The notes below the pieces were generated by a model. The model did no database searches. It saw nothing but the letters and a program-made list of their open reading frames with translations, and was not told the DNA's origin. DNA of 64,000 bases from Billgrantia aerodenitrificans. Lineage in GTDB: Bacteria > Pseudomonadota > Gammaproteobacteria > Pseudomonadales > Halomonadaceae. This document shows, one piece after another, positions 16,244 through 24,918 of this stretch. The DNA lies in NCBI RefSeq assembly GCF_021404405.1, contig NZ_JABFTV010000012.1, positions 114,712 through 178,711 on the forward strand. The letters are read 5' to 3'. The stretch's first letter is position 1. Each line of letters begins with the position of its first letter. Both the position numbers and the translations under genes were made by a program.

Positions 16244-17008
16244 ATGACGAACCCTCTGAGCCTTCTCTACCGGGACGAGCACCTGGTCGCGGTGCACAAG
16301 CCGGCGGGCCTGCTGGTGCACCGCTCCAAGCTGGCGGGCGGCGAGCGCGAGTTCCTGCTGCAACGCCTGCGCGATCAGCTCGGCCAGCGCGTCTATCCGG
16401 TACATCGACTGGATCGCCCCACCTCGGGTGTCATGGTGTTCGCTCTGAATTCGGACATCGCTGCACGCCTGGGCGAGATCTTCACCGAACGCCGGGCCGC
16501 CAAGCGCTATCTGGCGGTGGTGCGCGGCGTCGGCCCCGCACAAGAGTGGCTCGATTACGCCCTGCGCGAGGAGGATGGCAGCCGGCCCAAGGCGGAGATG
16601 CCGGCGCTCGAAGCCCTCACCGAAGTGAAGCGGCTGGACAGCGTCGAGCTGCCGGTGCAGGTGGACCGCTATCCCAGCAGCCGCTACTCCCTGATGGAGG
16701 TGCGCCCGCTGACCGGCCGCCGCCACCAGATCCGGCGCCACCTGTCACGGCGCGGCTACCCCATCATCGGCGACGCCAAGCACGGCAAGGGCAACCACAA
16801 CCGCTTCTTCGCCGAGCGCCTGGGCTGCCCGCGGCTGCTGCTGGCGGCCGTCGGCTTGAGCTTTGAACATCCCGTCACGGGGCGCTGCCTGACCTTGAGC
16901 TGTAGCCTGGACGCCCCCATGACGGCCCTGTTCCAGCATTTCGGCTGGGCTGGCCACCTGCCTACCGACCAGGCAGGTTGCTCCGAAGCGCCGCTCTCCC
17001 TAGCCTGA
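16244..17008 (+). CDS. truC: tRNA pseudouridine(65) synthase
   Basis: A 254-residue RluA-type pseudouridine synthase that best fits TruC, which isomerises U65 in tRNA. The start (LYRDEHLVAVHKPAGLLVHRS), the catalytic HRLDRPTSG with its aspartate at about residue 56, and the end (HFGWAGH) match that subfamily. ATG 16244 is chosen; a TTG six codons earlier is possible. The ribosome site is weak. It is followed by tcdA after 36 bp, another tRNA-modification gene. Confidence 0.9.
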   Translation: MTNPLSLLYRDEHLVAVHKPAGLLVHRSKLAGGEREFLLQRLRDQLGQRVYPVHRLDRPTSGVMVFALNSDIAARLGEIFTERRAAKRYLAVVRGVGPAQEWLDYALREEDGSRPKAEMPALEALTEVKRLDSVELPVQVDRYPSSRYSLMEVRPLTGRRHQIRRHLSRRGYPIIGDAKHGKGNHNRFFAERLGCPRLLLAAVGLSFEHPVTGRCLTLSCSLDAPMTALFQHFGWAGHLPTDQAGCSEAPLSLA

Positions 17009-17044
17009 CACCACCGCCACCAACCGGAGTTTCAAGACGCCGAC

Positions 17045-17881
17045 ATGACCGCCCCATTGCCACCGCAGGAAGCCGCCCCGGCCCAGGACGACTACGATTT
17101 CCGCTTCGGTGGAATTCGGCGACTCTACGGCGCCCGTGCGCTCGACTACTTTCGTCAGGCCCACGTCGTCGTGGTCGGCGTGGGTGGTGTCGGCAGTTGG
17201 ACGGTAGAAGCACTGGCGCGCTCGGGAATCGGCCGCCTCACCCTGATCGATCTCGACGACGTCTGCGTGTCCAACGTCAACCGCCAACTTCCCGCCCTGG
17301 ATGGCAACATCGGCCGGCCCAAGGTCGATGTGCTGGCCGAGCGCTGCCGGGCGATCCAGCCCAGCATTCAGGTCGTCGCCGACACGGCCTTCGTCACGCC
17401 GGGCAACCTGGCACAGCGCATTCCCGAAGACGCCGACTACGTGGTCGATGCCATCGACAGCGTGGTGGCCAAGGCCGCGCTGATCGCCTGGTGCAAGCGA
17501 CGCAAGCTGCCCATCGTCGTGGCCGGCGCCGCCGGCGGGCAGAGCGACCCCACGCGGATCAAGGTGGCGGATCTCGCGCGTACCGAGCACGACCCGCTGC
17601 TGGCCAAGGTGCGCGCCCGGCTGCGCCGGGATTACGGCTTCTCGCGCAACCCCAAGCGGCGCTTCTCGGTAGAGTGCGTCTATTCTGACGAACAGCTGGT
17701 CTTCCCCGGCGCCGATGGCGAGGTCTGCCTGCAGAAGCCCAGCGCCGGAGAATCGACCCGCCTCGACTGCGCCTCCGGCGTGGGTGCAGCCACCTTCCTC
17801 ACCGGCAGTTTCGGCTTCGTGGCCGCCTCACGGGTGCTGGCCCGCCTGGCAAAGCGCGCTGCCGCAAGCAGCAGCCAATAA
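17045..17881 (+). CDS. tcdA: tRNA threonylcarbamoyladenosine dehydratase
   Basis: A 278-residue E1-like ATP-dependent enzyme that cyclises t6A37 of tRNA to ct6A. The nucleotide fold is clear: VVGVGGVGSWTVEALARSG at about residue 40, then LIDLDDVCVSNVNRQ. C-terminal CASGVGAATFLTGSFGFVAA is family-typical. It lies between truC and the DUF1653 gene on one strand and is probably co-transcribed with them. It was previously called CsdL/YgdL. Confidence 0.92.
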   Translation: MTAPLPPQEAAPAQDDYDFRFGGIRRLYGARALDYFRQAHVVVVGVGGVGSWTVEALARSGIGRLTLIDLDDVCVSNVNRQLPALDGNIGRPKVDVLAERCRAIQPSIQVVADTAFVTPGNLAQRIPEDADYVVDAIDSVVAKAALIAWCKRRKLPIVVAGAAGGQSDPTRIKVADLARTEHDPLLAKVRARLRRDYGFSRNPKRRFSVECVYSDEQLVFPGADGEVCLQKPSAGESTRLDCASGVGAATFLTGSFGFVAASRVLARLAKRAAASSSQ

Positions 17882-17912
17882 CGACAACGACTCTGAACTG
17901 GAGCCCTGCGCG

Positions 17913-18137
17913 ATGACTCACCCCCTCCCCGTTCCCGGCATCTACTGCCACTACAAGGGCAACCGCTACGAGGTGCTCGGCGTCGCTCATCACAGCGAAA
18001 CCGAGGAGCCACTGGTGGTCTACCGTGCGCTGTACGGCGACTACGGCCTGTGGGTCCGTCCGCTCGCCATGTTCACCGAGACCGTCGAGGTGCGCGGCGA
18101 ACCGGTGCCGCGCTTCGACCTGGAGAAGGCATTCTAG
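17913..18137 (+). CDS. DUF1653 family protein
   Basis: A 74-residue protein with the DUF1653 core: PGIYCHYKGNRYEVLGVAHHSET, then VVYRALYGDYGLWVRPLAMF. This is the usual full length for the family, so the longer in-frame upstream extension is discarded. It begins 31 bp after tcdA. The role is not established. Its stop overlaps the last bases of the convergent ABC ATPase gene. Confidence 0.85.
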   Translation: MTHPLPVPGIYCHYKGNRYEVLGVAHHSETEEPLVVYRALYGDYGLWVRPLAMFTETVEVRGEPVPRFDLEKAF

Positions 18138-19174
18138 GGTTCCAGACACCACCCTTCGTGCAGGATCAGCTCCACGCTCTCTCCTTCGACCAGAGCGGCG
18201 TGATGATAGGCCACCAGCGACTCACCGCTTGCCAGGCGCAGGTGCAACTCATGGCGCTCGCCGCGAAAGGTCACGCTTTCCACCCTCGCCCTCAGGCCCC
18301 GCTGGGCCGAAGCGTCAGGCAACACCGTGACATGCTCGGGCCGCACCAACACCGGCTGGACGCGCTCGCTGGCGACCGCCGCGAGCCCATGCATCAAAGT
18401 GTGCTCGTCGAGCCGCTGCCCCGGCCGTCCTGCCGCCACTTGAAGCAAGCTCCCCTGGCCAATGAAGCTGGCTACCCAGGCACTGCGCGGCCGGCGGTAG
18501 AGCGCCTCCGGCGTGGCCCACTGCTCCAGCCGGCCGCCACGCATCACCGCAATGCGATCCGCCAGCGACATCGCCTCGCTCTGATCGTGGGTCACGTAGA
18601 TCATGGTGGCGCGAGTGCGGCGATGAAACTCACGAAAGCTCTGTTCCATGGCCGCACGGAGGTGGCGATCCAGGTTGGCCAAGGGCTCGTCGAGCAGCAC
18701 CACATCCGGGTCGGTGACCAGGCAGCGTGCCAGTGCCACGCGCTGCCGCTGCCCACCGCTCAACTCCTGTGGCGAACGGCCAGCATGTGACGCCAGATCC
18801 ACCAGGCTCAGCGCCTGAGCCACCCGGCGCCGGTAAGCGTCGCCCTCCAGGCGCCGCAGCTTGAGCGGGTAGCCGACGTTGTCGGCCACGCTCATGTGCG
18901 GCCACAAGGCGTAGGACTGGAACACCATGGCCATGTTGCGTTGCTCCGGCGGCACATGAAGCTCGCGGCTGGCCAGGGTACGCTCTCCCAGGCGTATCTC
19001 GCCCTCGCTGAGCGCCTCGAAGCCGGCCAGCATACGCAGCATGGTAGTCTTGCCGCAGCCGCTGGGGCCGAGCAAAGCCACGAACTCTCCCGGCTCGATG
19101 TCCAGCGAGAGCGAATCGACGGCCTGCTGTTCACCGAAGCACTTGGAGACCCGATCAATCATCAACCCTGCCAT
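18134..19174 (-). CDS. ABC transporter ATP-binding protein (Fe(III)/2-aminoethylphosphonate type)
   Basis: A 346-residue importer ATPase with a C-terminal TOBE-type regulatory region. Walker A GPSGCGKT, signature LSGGQRQR, Walker B VVLLDEPLANLD and switch VTHDQ are intact. Its start overlaps the permease stop by 13 bp. On sequence alone it would be called FbpC/AfuC; the Pho box at the head of the operon argues for the related PhnT2/AepV role in phosphonate or phosphate-ester uptake instead. Confidence 0.85.
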   Translation of the reverse strand: MAGLMIDRVSKCFGEQQAVDSLSLDIEPGEFVALLGPSGCGKTTMLRMLAGFEALSEGEIRLGERTLASRELHVPPEQRNMAMVFQSYALWPHMSVADNVGYPLKLRRLEGDAYRRRVAQALSLVDLASHAGRSPQELSGGQRQRVALARCLVTDPDVVLLDEPLANLDRHLRAAMEQSFREFHRRTRATMIYVTHDQSEAMSLADRIAVMRGGRLEQWATPEALYRRPRSAWVASFIGQGSLLQVAAGRPGQRLDEHTLMHGLAAVASERVQPVLVRPEHVTVLPDASAQRGLRARVESVTFRGERHELHLRLASGESLVAYHHAALVEGESVELILHEGWCLEP

Positions 19175-20862
19175 GGCACGACCCCCTTGGGCAGATGCGG
19201 TGCCAGCCAGCTGAGACAGAGCATCAGTGCGGCAATCATCGCCACTACCAGCACCGATACGGCGGCGGCCAGCACGCTCTCGCCGCCCTCGGCCAGATTG
19301 AAGATCAGCACGCCCAGCGTCTCGTTACCGGCGCTCCACAGCAGCGCTGAGACCGTCAGCTCGTTCACCGCCAGCAGGAACACCAACAGCCCACCGGCGA
19401 ATAGCGCCGGTGCCACCAGCGGCAGCACGATGCCGCCCAGGCGACGCCAGGGGCCGGCTCCCGCCAGTTGGGCGGCTTCCTCCAGCGCAGGGTCGAGCTG
19501 GGCCAGACCGGCCGCCACGGGCTTGAGGCACACCACCAGAAAACGCATCAGATAGGCCACGAAGATCAGCCCCAGGGTGCCGTAGAGCGCTACGTTCACC
19601 AGAGGGATGGGACGCACGAAGAGCAGGATGCAGGCCACCGCCAGCACCACCCCGGGCAGCGCATAGGGCAGCTCGATGGCGCCGAGGGCCAGACTCTGCC
19701 AGCGCTGCGGGAGACGCTGCAGACGATAGGCCAGCGGCAGGCTGCAAAGCATCAGCACCAGTGCGGCGCCGCCCGCCAGCCACAGGCTGTTACGCACCGC
19801 GCGCCAGGTCGCCCCCTGGCGGCCGATCACCTCGTGATAGGCGTTCAGGGTGGCGCTCTCCCAGCTGAGCGGCACGCCCACGGCGGGCACCAGCGAGCTC
19901 ACCACCAGCGCCGCCAGAGGCGCGATGAGGATCGCCAGCAGCACAGCGATGAGCAGCGCGGTCACCGCGCCGCGCCAGCGCCCCAGAGAGAAATCGTGAG
20001 CGCGTCCCGAGTGGCCCACCAGGCCGAAGCGGCTGCGCTTCATCCACGCCTGCTGCAGCGCGACGCCAGCCAGCGCCAGCACGCCGATCAGCAGCGACAG
20101 CGAGGCCATTTCGGCCAGCACACCGGTGCCGAAGCTGGCCATGCGCTGGTAGATCAGAGTCGGCAGCACGTAGTAACCAGCGGGGATGCCCAGCATGGCC
20201 GGGATGCCGAAATTGCCCAGGCTGGAAATGAATGCCATGGCACCGCCGGCGATCAGGCCACCACGGGTCACCGGCAGGATGACATGGCCCCACACCTGAG
20301 CCTGGCGGGCTCCGCTGATACGGGCGGCCTCGACCAGTTCACGGGGCAGGGAAAGCAGTGAGGTACGTAATGCCAGGAACACCAGCGGTGCGCTCTGGAT
20401 CCCCAGCAGCAGGGCAATACCCTCGGCGGAATAGAGCGGCTGTGGACTGCCCAGCGGCGGTGCCATGCCGATACTCTTCAGCAACGGGCTCGCCGGGCCG
20501 AACAGCTGCAGCCAGCTCAGCGCGGTGACCTGGGGCGGAATCATCATCGGCAGCATGAAACAGAACACCAGCCACGCCTTGCCGCGGATATCGGTCAGGG
20601 TGATCACGAAGGCGAACAGGCTGCCCAGCGCCAGAGCGATCAACATGCCAAGCCCCGAGGTATAGAGGCTGCGCCACAGCGCCCGCCAGGTACTCTCGGC
20701 CTGCAGCACGCGCCACAGCGGCGCCTCGCTGCCCTGAGCCAGGTCGCCCAACGCTTCGAGCAACAGACGCAGGCTAGGCACCAGGCTGAGCAGCACGATC
20801 GTGACGGTCAGCAGGGTAAGCAGCCAGCGTTGCTGGCTGCCTGCCGTCAGGCTCGGTGTCAT
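19162..20862 (-). CDS. ABC transporter permease, fused double unit
   Basis: A 566-residue permease with about twelve helices in two halves, each with an EAA docking loop: ELVEAARISGARQAQVWGHV and ALEEAAQLAGAGPWRRLGGI. This fused form is found both in FbpB iron permeases and in the putative 2-aminoethylphosphonate permeases (PhnU2/AepW). It starts 2 bp after the binding-protein stop. Phosphate control of the operon favours the second reading. Confidence 0.85.
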   Translation of the reverse strand: MTPSLTAGSQQRWLLTLLTVTIVLLSLVPSLRLLLEALGDLAQGSEAPLWRVLQAESTWRALWRSLYTSGLGMLIALALGSLFAFVITLTDIRGKAWLVFCFMLPMMIPPQVTALSWLQLFGPASPLLKSIGMAPPLGSPQPLYSAEGIALLLGIQSAPLVFLALRTSLLSLPRELVEAARISGARQAQVWGHVILPVTRGGLIAGGAMAFISSLGNFGIPAMLGIPAGYYVLPTLIYQRMASFGTGVLAEMASLSLLIGVLALAGVALQQAWMKRSRFGLVGHSGRAHDFSLGRWRGAVTALLIAVLLAILIAPLAALVVSSLVPAVGVPLSWESATLNAYHEVIGRQGATWRAVRNSLWLAGGAALVLMLCSLPLAYRLQRLPQRWQSLALGAIELPYALPGVVLAVACILLFVRPIPLVNVALYGTLGLIFVAYLMRFLVVCLKPVAAGLAQLDPALEEAAQLAGAGPWRRLGGIVLPLVAPALFAGGLLVFLLAVNELTVSALLWSAGNETLGVLIFNLAEGGESVLAAAVSVLVVAMIAALMLCLSWLAPHLPKGVVPWQG

Positions 20863-20864
20863 GA

Positions 20865-21851
20865 TCAGCTGCCGAACAGGTCGCCGAAGCGCTGCTTGAG
20901 CTCGGCTTCCCTGGCCAGGGCATTCTGGGTATCCAGCGGCATCAAGACGATGTCGTCACGGGCGGGGAAGCCCTCGGGCGGTGTAACCTCGGGATGCGCG
21001 GGCAGGTAGCCCTGCTCGCTCACCAGCTCCTGACCCTCTCGCGAGAGCACGAAGTCGACGAACTTCTGCGCCGCTTCCAGGTTCCTGGCGCTCTGCATGA
21101 TGGCGACCGGCTCGGTCACGGCACTGACCCCCTCCTCGGGGAACACGAACGCCACCGGCGAGCCCTTGGCGGCCTCGCGAATTGCCAGGAAATCCACCAC
21201 GATGCCATAGGGCTTGCTGCCCGCCGCCACCGCGTTGAATACGCCGCCGTTGCCGCCCTGGGCCTCGGTGCGGTTGGCCTGCAGCGCATCAAAGTAACCC
21301 TCGCCCAGTTCGGGATGGGCCTCGATCGACGCCATGTGGATCAGCGCGGCACCGGAGTAGAGCGGGCTCGGCATGGTCACCTGGCCGGCGTATTCGGGCT
21401 GGGTGAGCTCTTGCCAGCTCTGCGGCTGACGCTCGGCCCCGGTGTTGTAGACGATGCCGGTGGTAATCAGCTTGGTGCCGTAGTAGTAGCCCTCGGGATC
21501 GTACAGCTCGTCCGCGTAGACCTCGCGCTCGGGGCTCAGATAGGCCTGCAGGTGCCCCTCCCGCTTGAGCGACTCCATGGTCATGCTGTCGGCGATCAGC
21601 AGCACGTCGGGGTTGCTGACCCCGGCGGAGAGTTCGGAGCGCAACCGGGTCATCAACTGCGTGGTACCGTCGCGCACCCACTCCACTTCGACATCGGGAT
21701 GGGCGGCACGGAAGGCATCGACGGTCTGCTGGGCGTCGCTGTTGGGCTGGCTGGTATAGAGCACCAGCTTCTCGCTGGCAAGCGAAGGCATTGCCAGCAA
21801 GGCGAATAACACAGAGGCGGTGAGTGCGGTTGGCAGGGGGTGCTTCGGCAT
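20865..21851 (-). CDS. ABC transporter substrate-binding protein, probable organophosphorus ligand
   Basis: A 328-residue periplasmic binding protein of the FbpA/PhnS2 cluster. Signal peptide: residues 1-25 (ends SLAS-EK). The mature start VLYTSQPNSDAQQTVDAF and the MPSPLYSGAAL loop are typical. I do not see the paired-tyrosine iron-binding motif expected of FbpA, and a strong Pho box precedes the gene. 2-Aminoethylphosphonate or a phosphate ester such as phosphoglycerate is therefore a better guess than ferric iron. The ligand needs biochemical proof. Confidence 0.8.
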   Translation of the reverse strand: MPKHPLPTALTASVLFALLAMPSLASEKLVLYTSQPNSDAQQTVDAFRAAHPDVEVEWVRDGTTQLMTRLRSELSAGVSNPDVLLIADSMTMESLKREGHLQAYLSPEREVYADELYDPEGYYYGTKLITTGIVYNTGAERQPQSWQELTQPEYAGQVTMPSPLYSGAALIHMASIEAHPELGEGYFDALQANRTEAQGGNGGVFNAVAAGSKPYGIVVDFLAIREAAKGSPVAFVFPEEGVSAVTEPVAIMQSARNLEAAQKFVDFVLSREGQELVSEQGYLPAHPEVTPPEGFPARDDIVLMPLDTQNALAREAELKQRFGDLFGS

Positions 21852-21881
21852 GTGAAAACCTCCGATGAATGAGCCTCATCG

Positions 21882-21915
21882 AAAGTACTGCCGTTGGCTT
21901 ACAGCAAAGTGACAG
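21882..21915 (-). promoter_or_regulatory. Pho box and -10 of the second ABC operon
   Basis: The minus strand reads CTGTCACTTTGCTGTAAG from 21915 to 21898, two Pho half-sites with an 11-bp period. Ten nt downstream is TACTTT (21887-21882), a good -10. The start codon is at 21851. Confidence 0.75.
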
Positions 21916-21992
21916 AGACATGTTCTTCAACCTGCCGCCATGGGGCGAGCCGCCGTCCTCTTGCGTGACGACGCTTGTTCGCGCAAGGCCCC

Positions 21993-22760
21993 TCACCGCT
22001 GGCCGCGATGTGCCCACCCCGTCATGCGCTTCTCGAGTAACGCAAACAGCTCGTACATCACCATGGCCATGGCGCTGATCACGATCAGCCCGGCGAACAC
22101 CAGCGCCATGCGCATCTGCGAGCCGGCGCTCATCATCAGGTAGCCGATGCCCTGGTTCGATGCCACCGTTTCGGAGACCACGGTACCGACGAAGGCCAGG
22201 GTGATGGCGATCTTCAGCGAGGCGAAGAAGTAGGGCAGCGAGCGCGGCAGCCCCACCTTGAGCAGCACGTCGATGCGTCGCGCGCCGAGTACCCGCAGCA
22301 CGTCCTCCATTTCCGGCTCCAGCGTGGCCAGGCCGGTGGCCACGTTGACCACGATGGGAAAGAAGCAGATCAGGAAGGCAGTCAGGATAGCCGGCACCGA
22401 GCCGATGCCGAACCACACCACCAGGATCGGCACGAAGGCGACCTTGGGGATGGCGTTGAAGCCTACCAGCAGCGGGTAGCAAGCGTGGTAGAGAAAGCGC
22501 GAGGAGCCGATGATGAAACCCAGTGCCAGGCCTACCGCCACGCCCAGGGCGAAACCCGCCATGGTGGTCCACAGGGTCTGCCAGGAGTGCATGCTGATGG
22601 GCCCAGCAAAGGTCACCAGCGCCTGGGCGGTGGCCGAGGCGCTGGGAAAGATGAACTCCGGCACCTGCAGCAGGCGCACGCTGATTTCCCAGATCGCCAC
22701 CAACGCCAGCACCGCGACCCAGGGCGCCAGCCGCTCGCGCAGCTTTTCATTTTTGCTCAT
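21993..22760 (-). CDS. ABC transporter permease (SsuC/TauC/NrtB type)
   Basis: A 255-residue permease with about six helices and the docking loop VLRVLGARRIDVLLKVGLPRSLP. It is the last gene of a three-gene operon (binding protein, ATPase, permease). The family imports sulfonates, taurine, nitrate or hydroxymethylpyrimidine. The substrate follows the binding protein, which is not assigned. It starts 9 bp after the ATPase stop. Confidence 0.88.
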   Translation of the reverse strand: MSKNEKLRERLAPWVAVLALVAIWEISVRLLQVPEFIFPSASATAQALVTFAGPISMHSWQTLWTTMAGFALGVAVGLALGFIIGSSRFLYHACYPLLVGFNAIPKVAFVPILVVWFGIGSVPAILTAFLICFFPIVVNVATGLATLEPEMEDVLRVLGARRIDVLLKVGLPRSLPYFFASLKIAITLAFVGTVVSETVASNQGIGYLMMSAGSQMRMALVFAGLIVISAMAMVMYELFALLEKRMTGWAHRGQR

Positions 22761-22769
22761 GCTCGCTCC

Positions 22770-23567
22770 TCAGGCGCTGCGGATGTCACCGATCAGGTGG
22801 CGCAACTCCTGCACCAGATCGATGAAAGGCTTCTCGTAGGTCACCGCCAACTCGCGCGGCCGCGGCAGGTCGATCTCGCGACGCTCGATGATACGACCCG
22901 GCCGGCGACTCATGACGTAGACGGTATCGGCCAGGAACGCCGCTTCGCGCAGGTCGTGGGTCACCAGCACCACGGTGAAGCGCTGGGCCTCCCACAGATC
23001 GCGCAGCACGCACCACAGCTCCTCGCGGGTGAAGGCATCCAGCGCGCCGAAAGGCTCGTCGAGCATCAGCAAGCGCGGACGGTGAATCAGCGCGCGGCAG
23101 ATCGAGGCGCGCTGCTGCATGCCCCCGGAGAGCTGCCACGGGTACTGGTCCTCGTAGCCCTCGAGCCCTACCGTGCGCAGCAGATCGCGGGCCCAGCCAA
23201 TGAACTCCGCGCGTCGCTTGCGAAACTGCGAGCGGTAGGGTTTGACGATCTCCAGCGGCAGCAGCACGTTGTCCAGGGTGGTGCGCCAGGGCAGCAGGTT
23301 GGCGCTCTGGAACGCCATGCCGCAGATCTTCAGCGGCCCGCCTACCGCGGTGCCGTCCACCTGCACGCTGCCGGCGGTGGGCGCATGCAGCCCGGTGCAC
23401 AGCTTCATGAAGGTAGACTTGCCGCAGCCGGAGGGGCCGACGAAGGCGACGAACTCGCCCTCCCGGATGGAGAGCGAGATGTCCTCGATGGCATTGCCGG
23501 AGTCATCGTAGGCCAGGCTGACCCGGTCGAAGTCGACGAAGGACGTGGAGTCTGCCAAAGCCGTCAC
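22770..23567 (-). CDS. ABC transporter ATP-binding protein (SsuB/TauB type)
   Basis: A 265-residue ATPase with Walker A GPSGCGKS, signature LSGGMQQR, Walker B LLMLDEPFGALD and VTHDL. The Q-loop (FQSANLLPWRT) is typical of the nitrate/sulfonate/taurine group. It overlaps the binding-protein gene by 4 bp, so their translation is coupled. It works with the permease at 21993-22760. Confidence 0.9.
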   Translation of the reverse strand: MTALADSTSFVDFDRVSLAYDDSGNAIEDISLSIREGEFVAFVGPSGCGKSTFMKLCTGLHAPTAGSVQVDGTAVGGPLKICGMAFQSANLLPWRTTLDNVLLPLEIVKPYRSQFRKRRAEFIGWARDLLRTVGLEGYEDQYPWQLSGGMQQRASICRALIHRPRLLMLDEPFGALDAFTREELWCVLRDLWEAQRFTVVLVTHDLREAAFLADTVYVMSRRPGRIIERREIDLPRPRELAVTYEKPFIDLVQELRHLIGDIRSA

Positions 23568-24607
23568 TCCGCGCGCTCGGGGAAGATCATGCGCTCCTCC
23601 TGGGGCGGCAGGAAGCTTGAAGTGAACACCCGTTCGGGCTCGGGCACCGAGGGCAGGTCGTAGGCGTCCGCCACCAGTTGGATCGCTTCGCGCAGACGCT
23701 GCTCATCCACACCACCGGCGCCGTTGGCGCGTGCGTCTTCCGTGTCGATGACGCTGGCGATGGCCAGCTTGAGCCGGCGGGTCTCCATCTCGACGTCGAT
23801 CAGCGCATCACGGTTGCGCACATACTCGATCGCTCCTTCGGGGTCGGCCAGGGTCTCTGCCAAAGCGCGGTTGAAGGCGCGCAGGAAGCCCTCCACCGCT
23901 TCAGGGTTGGCTTCGGAGAACGCTTCGCTGGCGATGATGGCATTGCCGTAGAGCGGCACGCCGTAGTCCGGGAACGGCATGATGGTGAGCTGCTCCTCGT
24001 CCATGCCGCGGCCTTCCAGGTTGAGCAGGCTGGTGAAGTAGAAGCCGGTGATGGCATCCACGTCACCGCGCACCAGTAGCGTCTCGCGCAGGGCGGGATC
24101 GACGTTCTGCCACTCGACGGCGCCGGCCTCGAGTTCGTTGGCGGCGGCGAAGATGCCCCAGGCCCGGTAGCCGGTGTCGAAGGCCGGGGCGGCGAGCGAC
24201 TTGCCGGCCAGATCCGCCGGCGACTCGATGCCGCGATCCTTGCGCGCCAATACCGAAGCCGGTGTACCGTCGTAGACCACGTAGACGCCCTGGATACCCG
24301 GGGCGCCAGGGTTCTCGGCAAGAAACTCCACCAAGGCATTGAGATCACCGAAGCCCATCTCGTAGGCCCCCGAGGCGACCCGGTTGATGGCGCCGGCAGA
24401 GCCACTGCCGGAGTCGATCTGCACGTTGAGCCCCTCTTCGGCGAAATAGCCGCGCTCCACGGCCATCAAAAAGGGTGCCGAAGGCCCCTCGAAGCGCCAG
24501 TCGAGCTGAAAGCGAATACGGGTTTCATCCGCCTGGGCCACGGCGGCGCCAAGCAGGGAAAGGCTCAACGCTCCGGCCAGCAGGCCGGCGGTAAGTTGAC
24601 GACTCAT
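23564..24607 (-). CDS. ABC transporter substrate-binding protein, NMT1/SsuA-like
   Basis: A 347-residue periplasmic protein. Signal peptide: residues 1-25 (ends VAQA-D). The start FQLDWRFEGPSAPFLMAVERGYFAEEGLNV is characteristic of the NMT1/THI5-like group, followed by a G-S-G-S-A-G ligand loop. Members bind pyrimidine precursors, sulfonates or nitrate. No thiamine, sulfur or nitrate genes sit next to it, so the ligand stays open. ATG 24607 is chosen because it begins the signal peptide and follows GAGGGTGG. Confidence 0.87.
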   Translation of the reverse strand: MSRQLTAGLLAGALSLSLLGAAVAQADETRIRFQLDWRFEGPSAPFLMAVERGYFAEEGLNVQIDSGSGSAGAINRVASGAYEMGFGDLNALVEFLAENPGAPGIQGVYVVYDGTPASVLARKDRGIESPADLAGKSLAAPAFDTGYRAWGIFAAANELEAGAVEWQNVDPALRETLLVRGDVDAITGFYFTSLLNLEGRGMDEEQLTIMPFPDYGVPLYGNAIIASEAFSEANPEAVEGFLRAFNRALAETLADPEGAIEYVRNRDALIDVEMETRRLKLAIASVIDTEDARANGAGGVDEQRLREAIQLVADAYDLPSVPEPERVFTSSFLPPQEERMIFPERAE

Positions 24608-24858
24608 GAATGCCACCCTCGCGATGCGTTCTGGTTGTGTTTGTTCTATGCAATCGGCCTGCCAAAAGGGTGCAGTTCCCTTAGGCTTGGTGCCAGTGAG
24701 CCATAGCGGGGCATGGCGCACTGCGCTTGGCACCTGGGATGTGCACGACCAGCGCCAAATCGGGCCGCTTGCACCAGCTTAGTTCATCGGTGACGAACAG
24801 CACACGCCAGGTAACGCAGCGTAAACGCAGGGATGGGAACGGCGCATCGGCGTGCACA
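24608..24858. promoter_or_regulatory. Intergenic region with a nested palindrome
   Basis: The 311-bp gap between the binding-protein gene and bfr holds no gene. It contains a nested inverted repeat: GGTGCC (24689-24694) with GGCACC (24729-24734), and inside it AGTGAGCCAT (24695-24704) with ATGGCGCACT (24713-24722). It may be an operator or a transcribed hairpin. The bfr terminator occupies the end of the gap. Confidence 0.35.
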
Positions 24859-24859
24859 C

Positions 24860-24893
24860 AAAGAAAAACGGCACCGATACGTGTCGGTGCCGC
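24860..24893 (-). terminator. Rho-independent terminator of bfr
   Basis: CGGCACCGA (24869-24877) pairs with TCGGTGCCG (about 24884-24892). On the minus strand it is followed by a T-rich run (A-run at 24862-24868 on the plus strand). It lies 26 bp after the bfr stop. Confidence 0.8.
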
Positions 24894-24918
24894 TGGATGG
24901 AAGCTTGCGGGATCGCCG

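Noticed and set aside
18134..21851. Calling this operon a ferric iron importer (fbpABC)
   Set aside because: The Pho box with a well-spaced -10 and the lack of a clear iron-tyrosine motif favour an organophosphorus substrate; kept open in the entries.
22485..23663. 392-codon plus-strand frame over the ABC ATPase and permease
   Set aside because: Antisense to three clear ABC genes; composition is typical of shadow frames.
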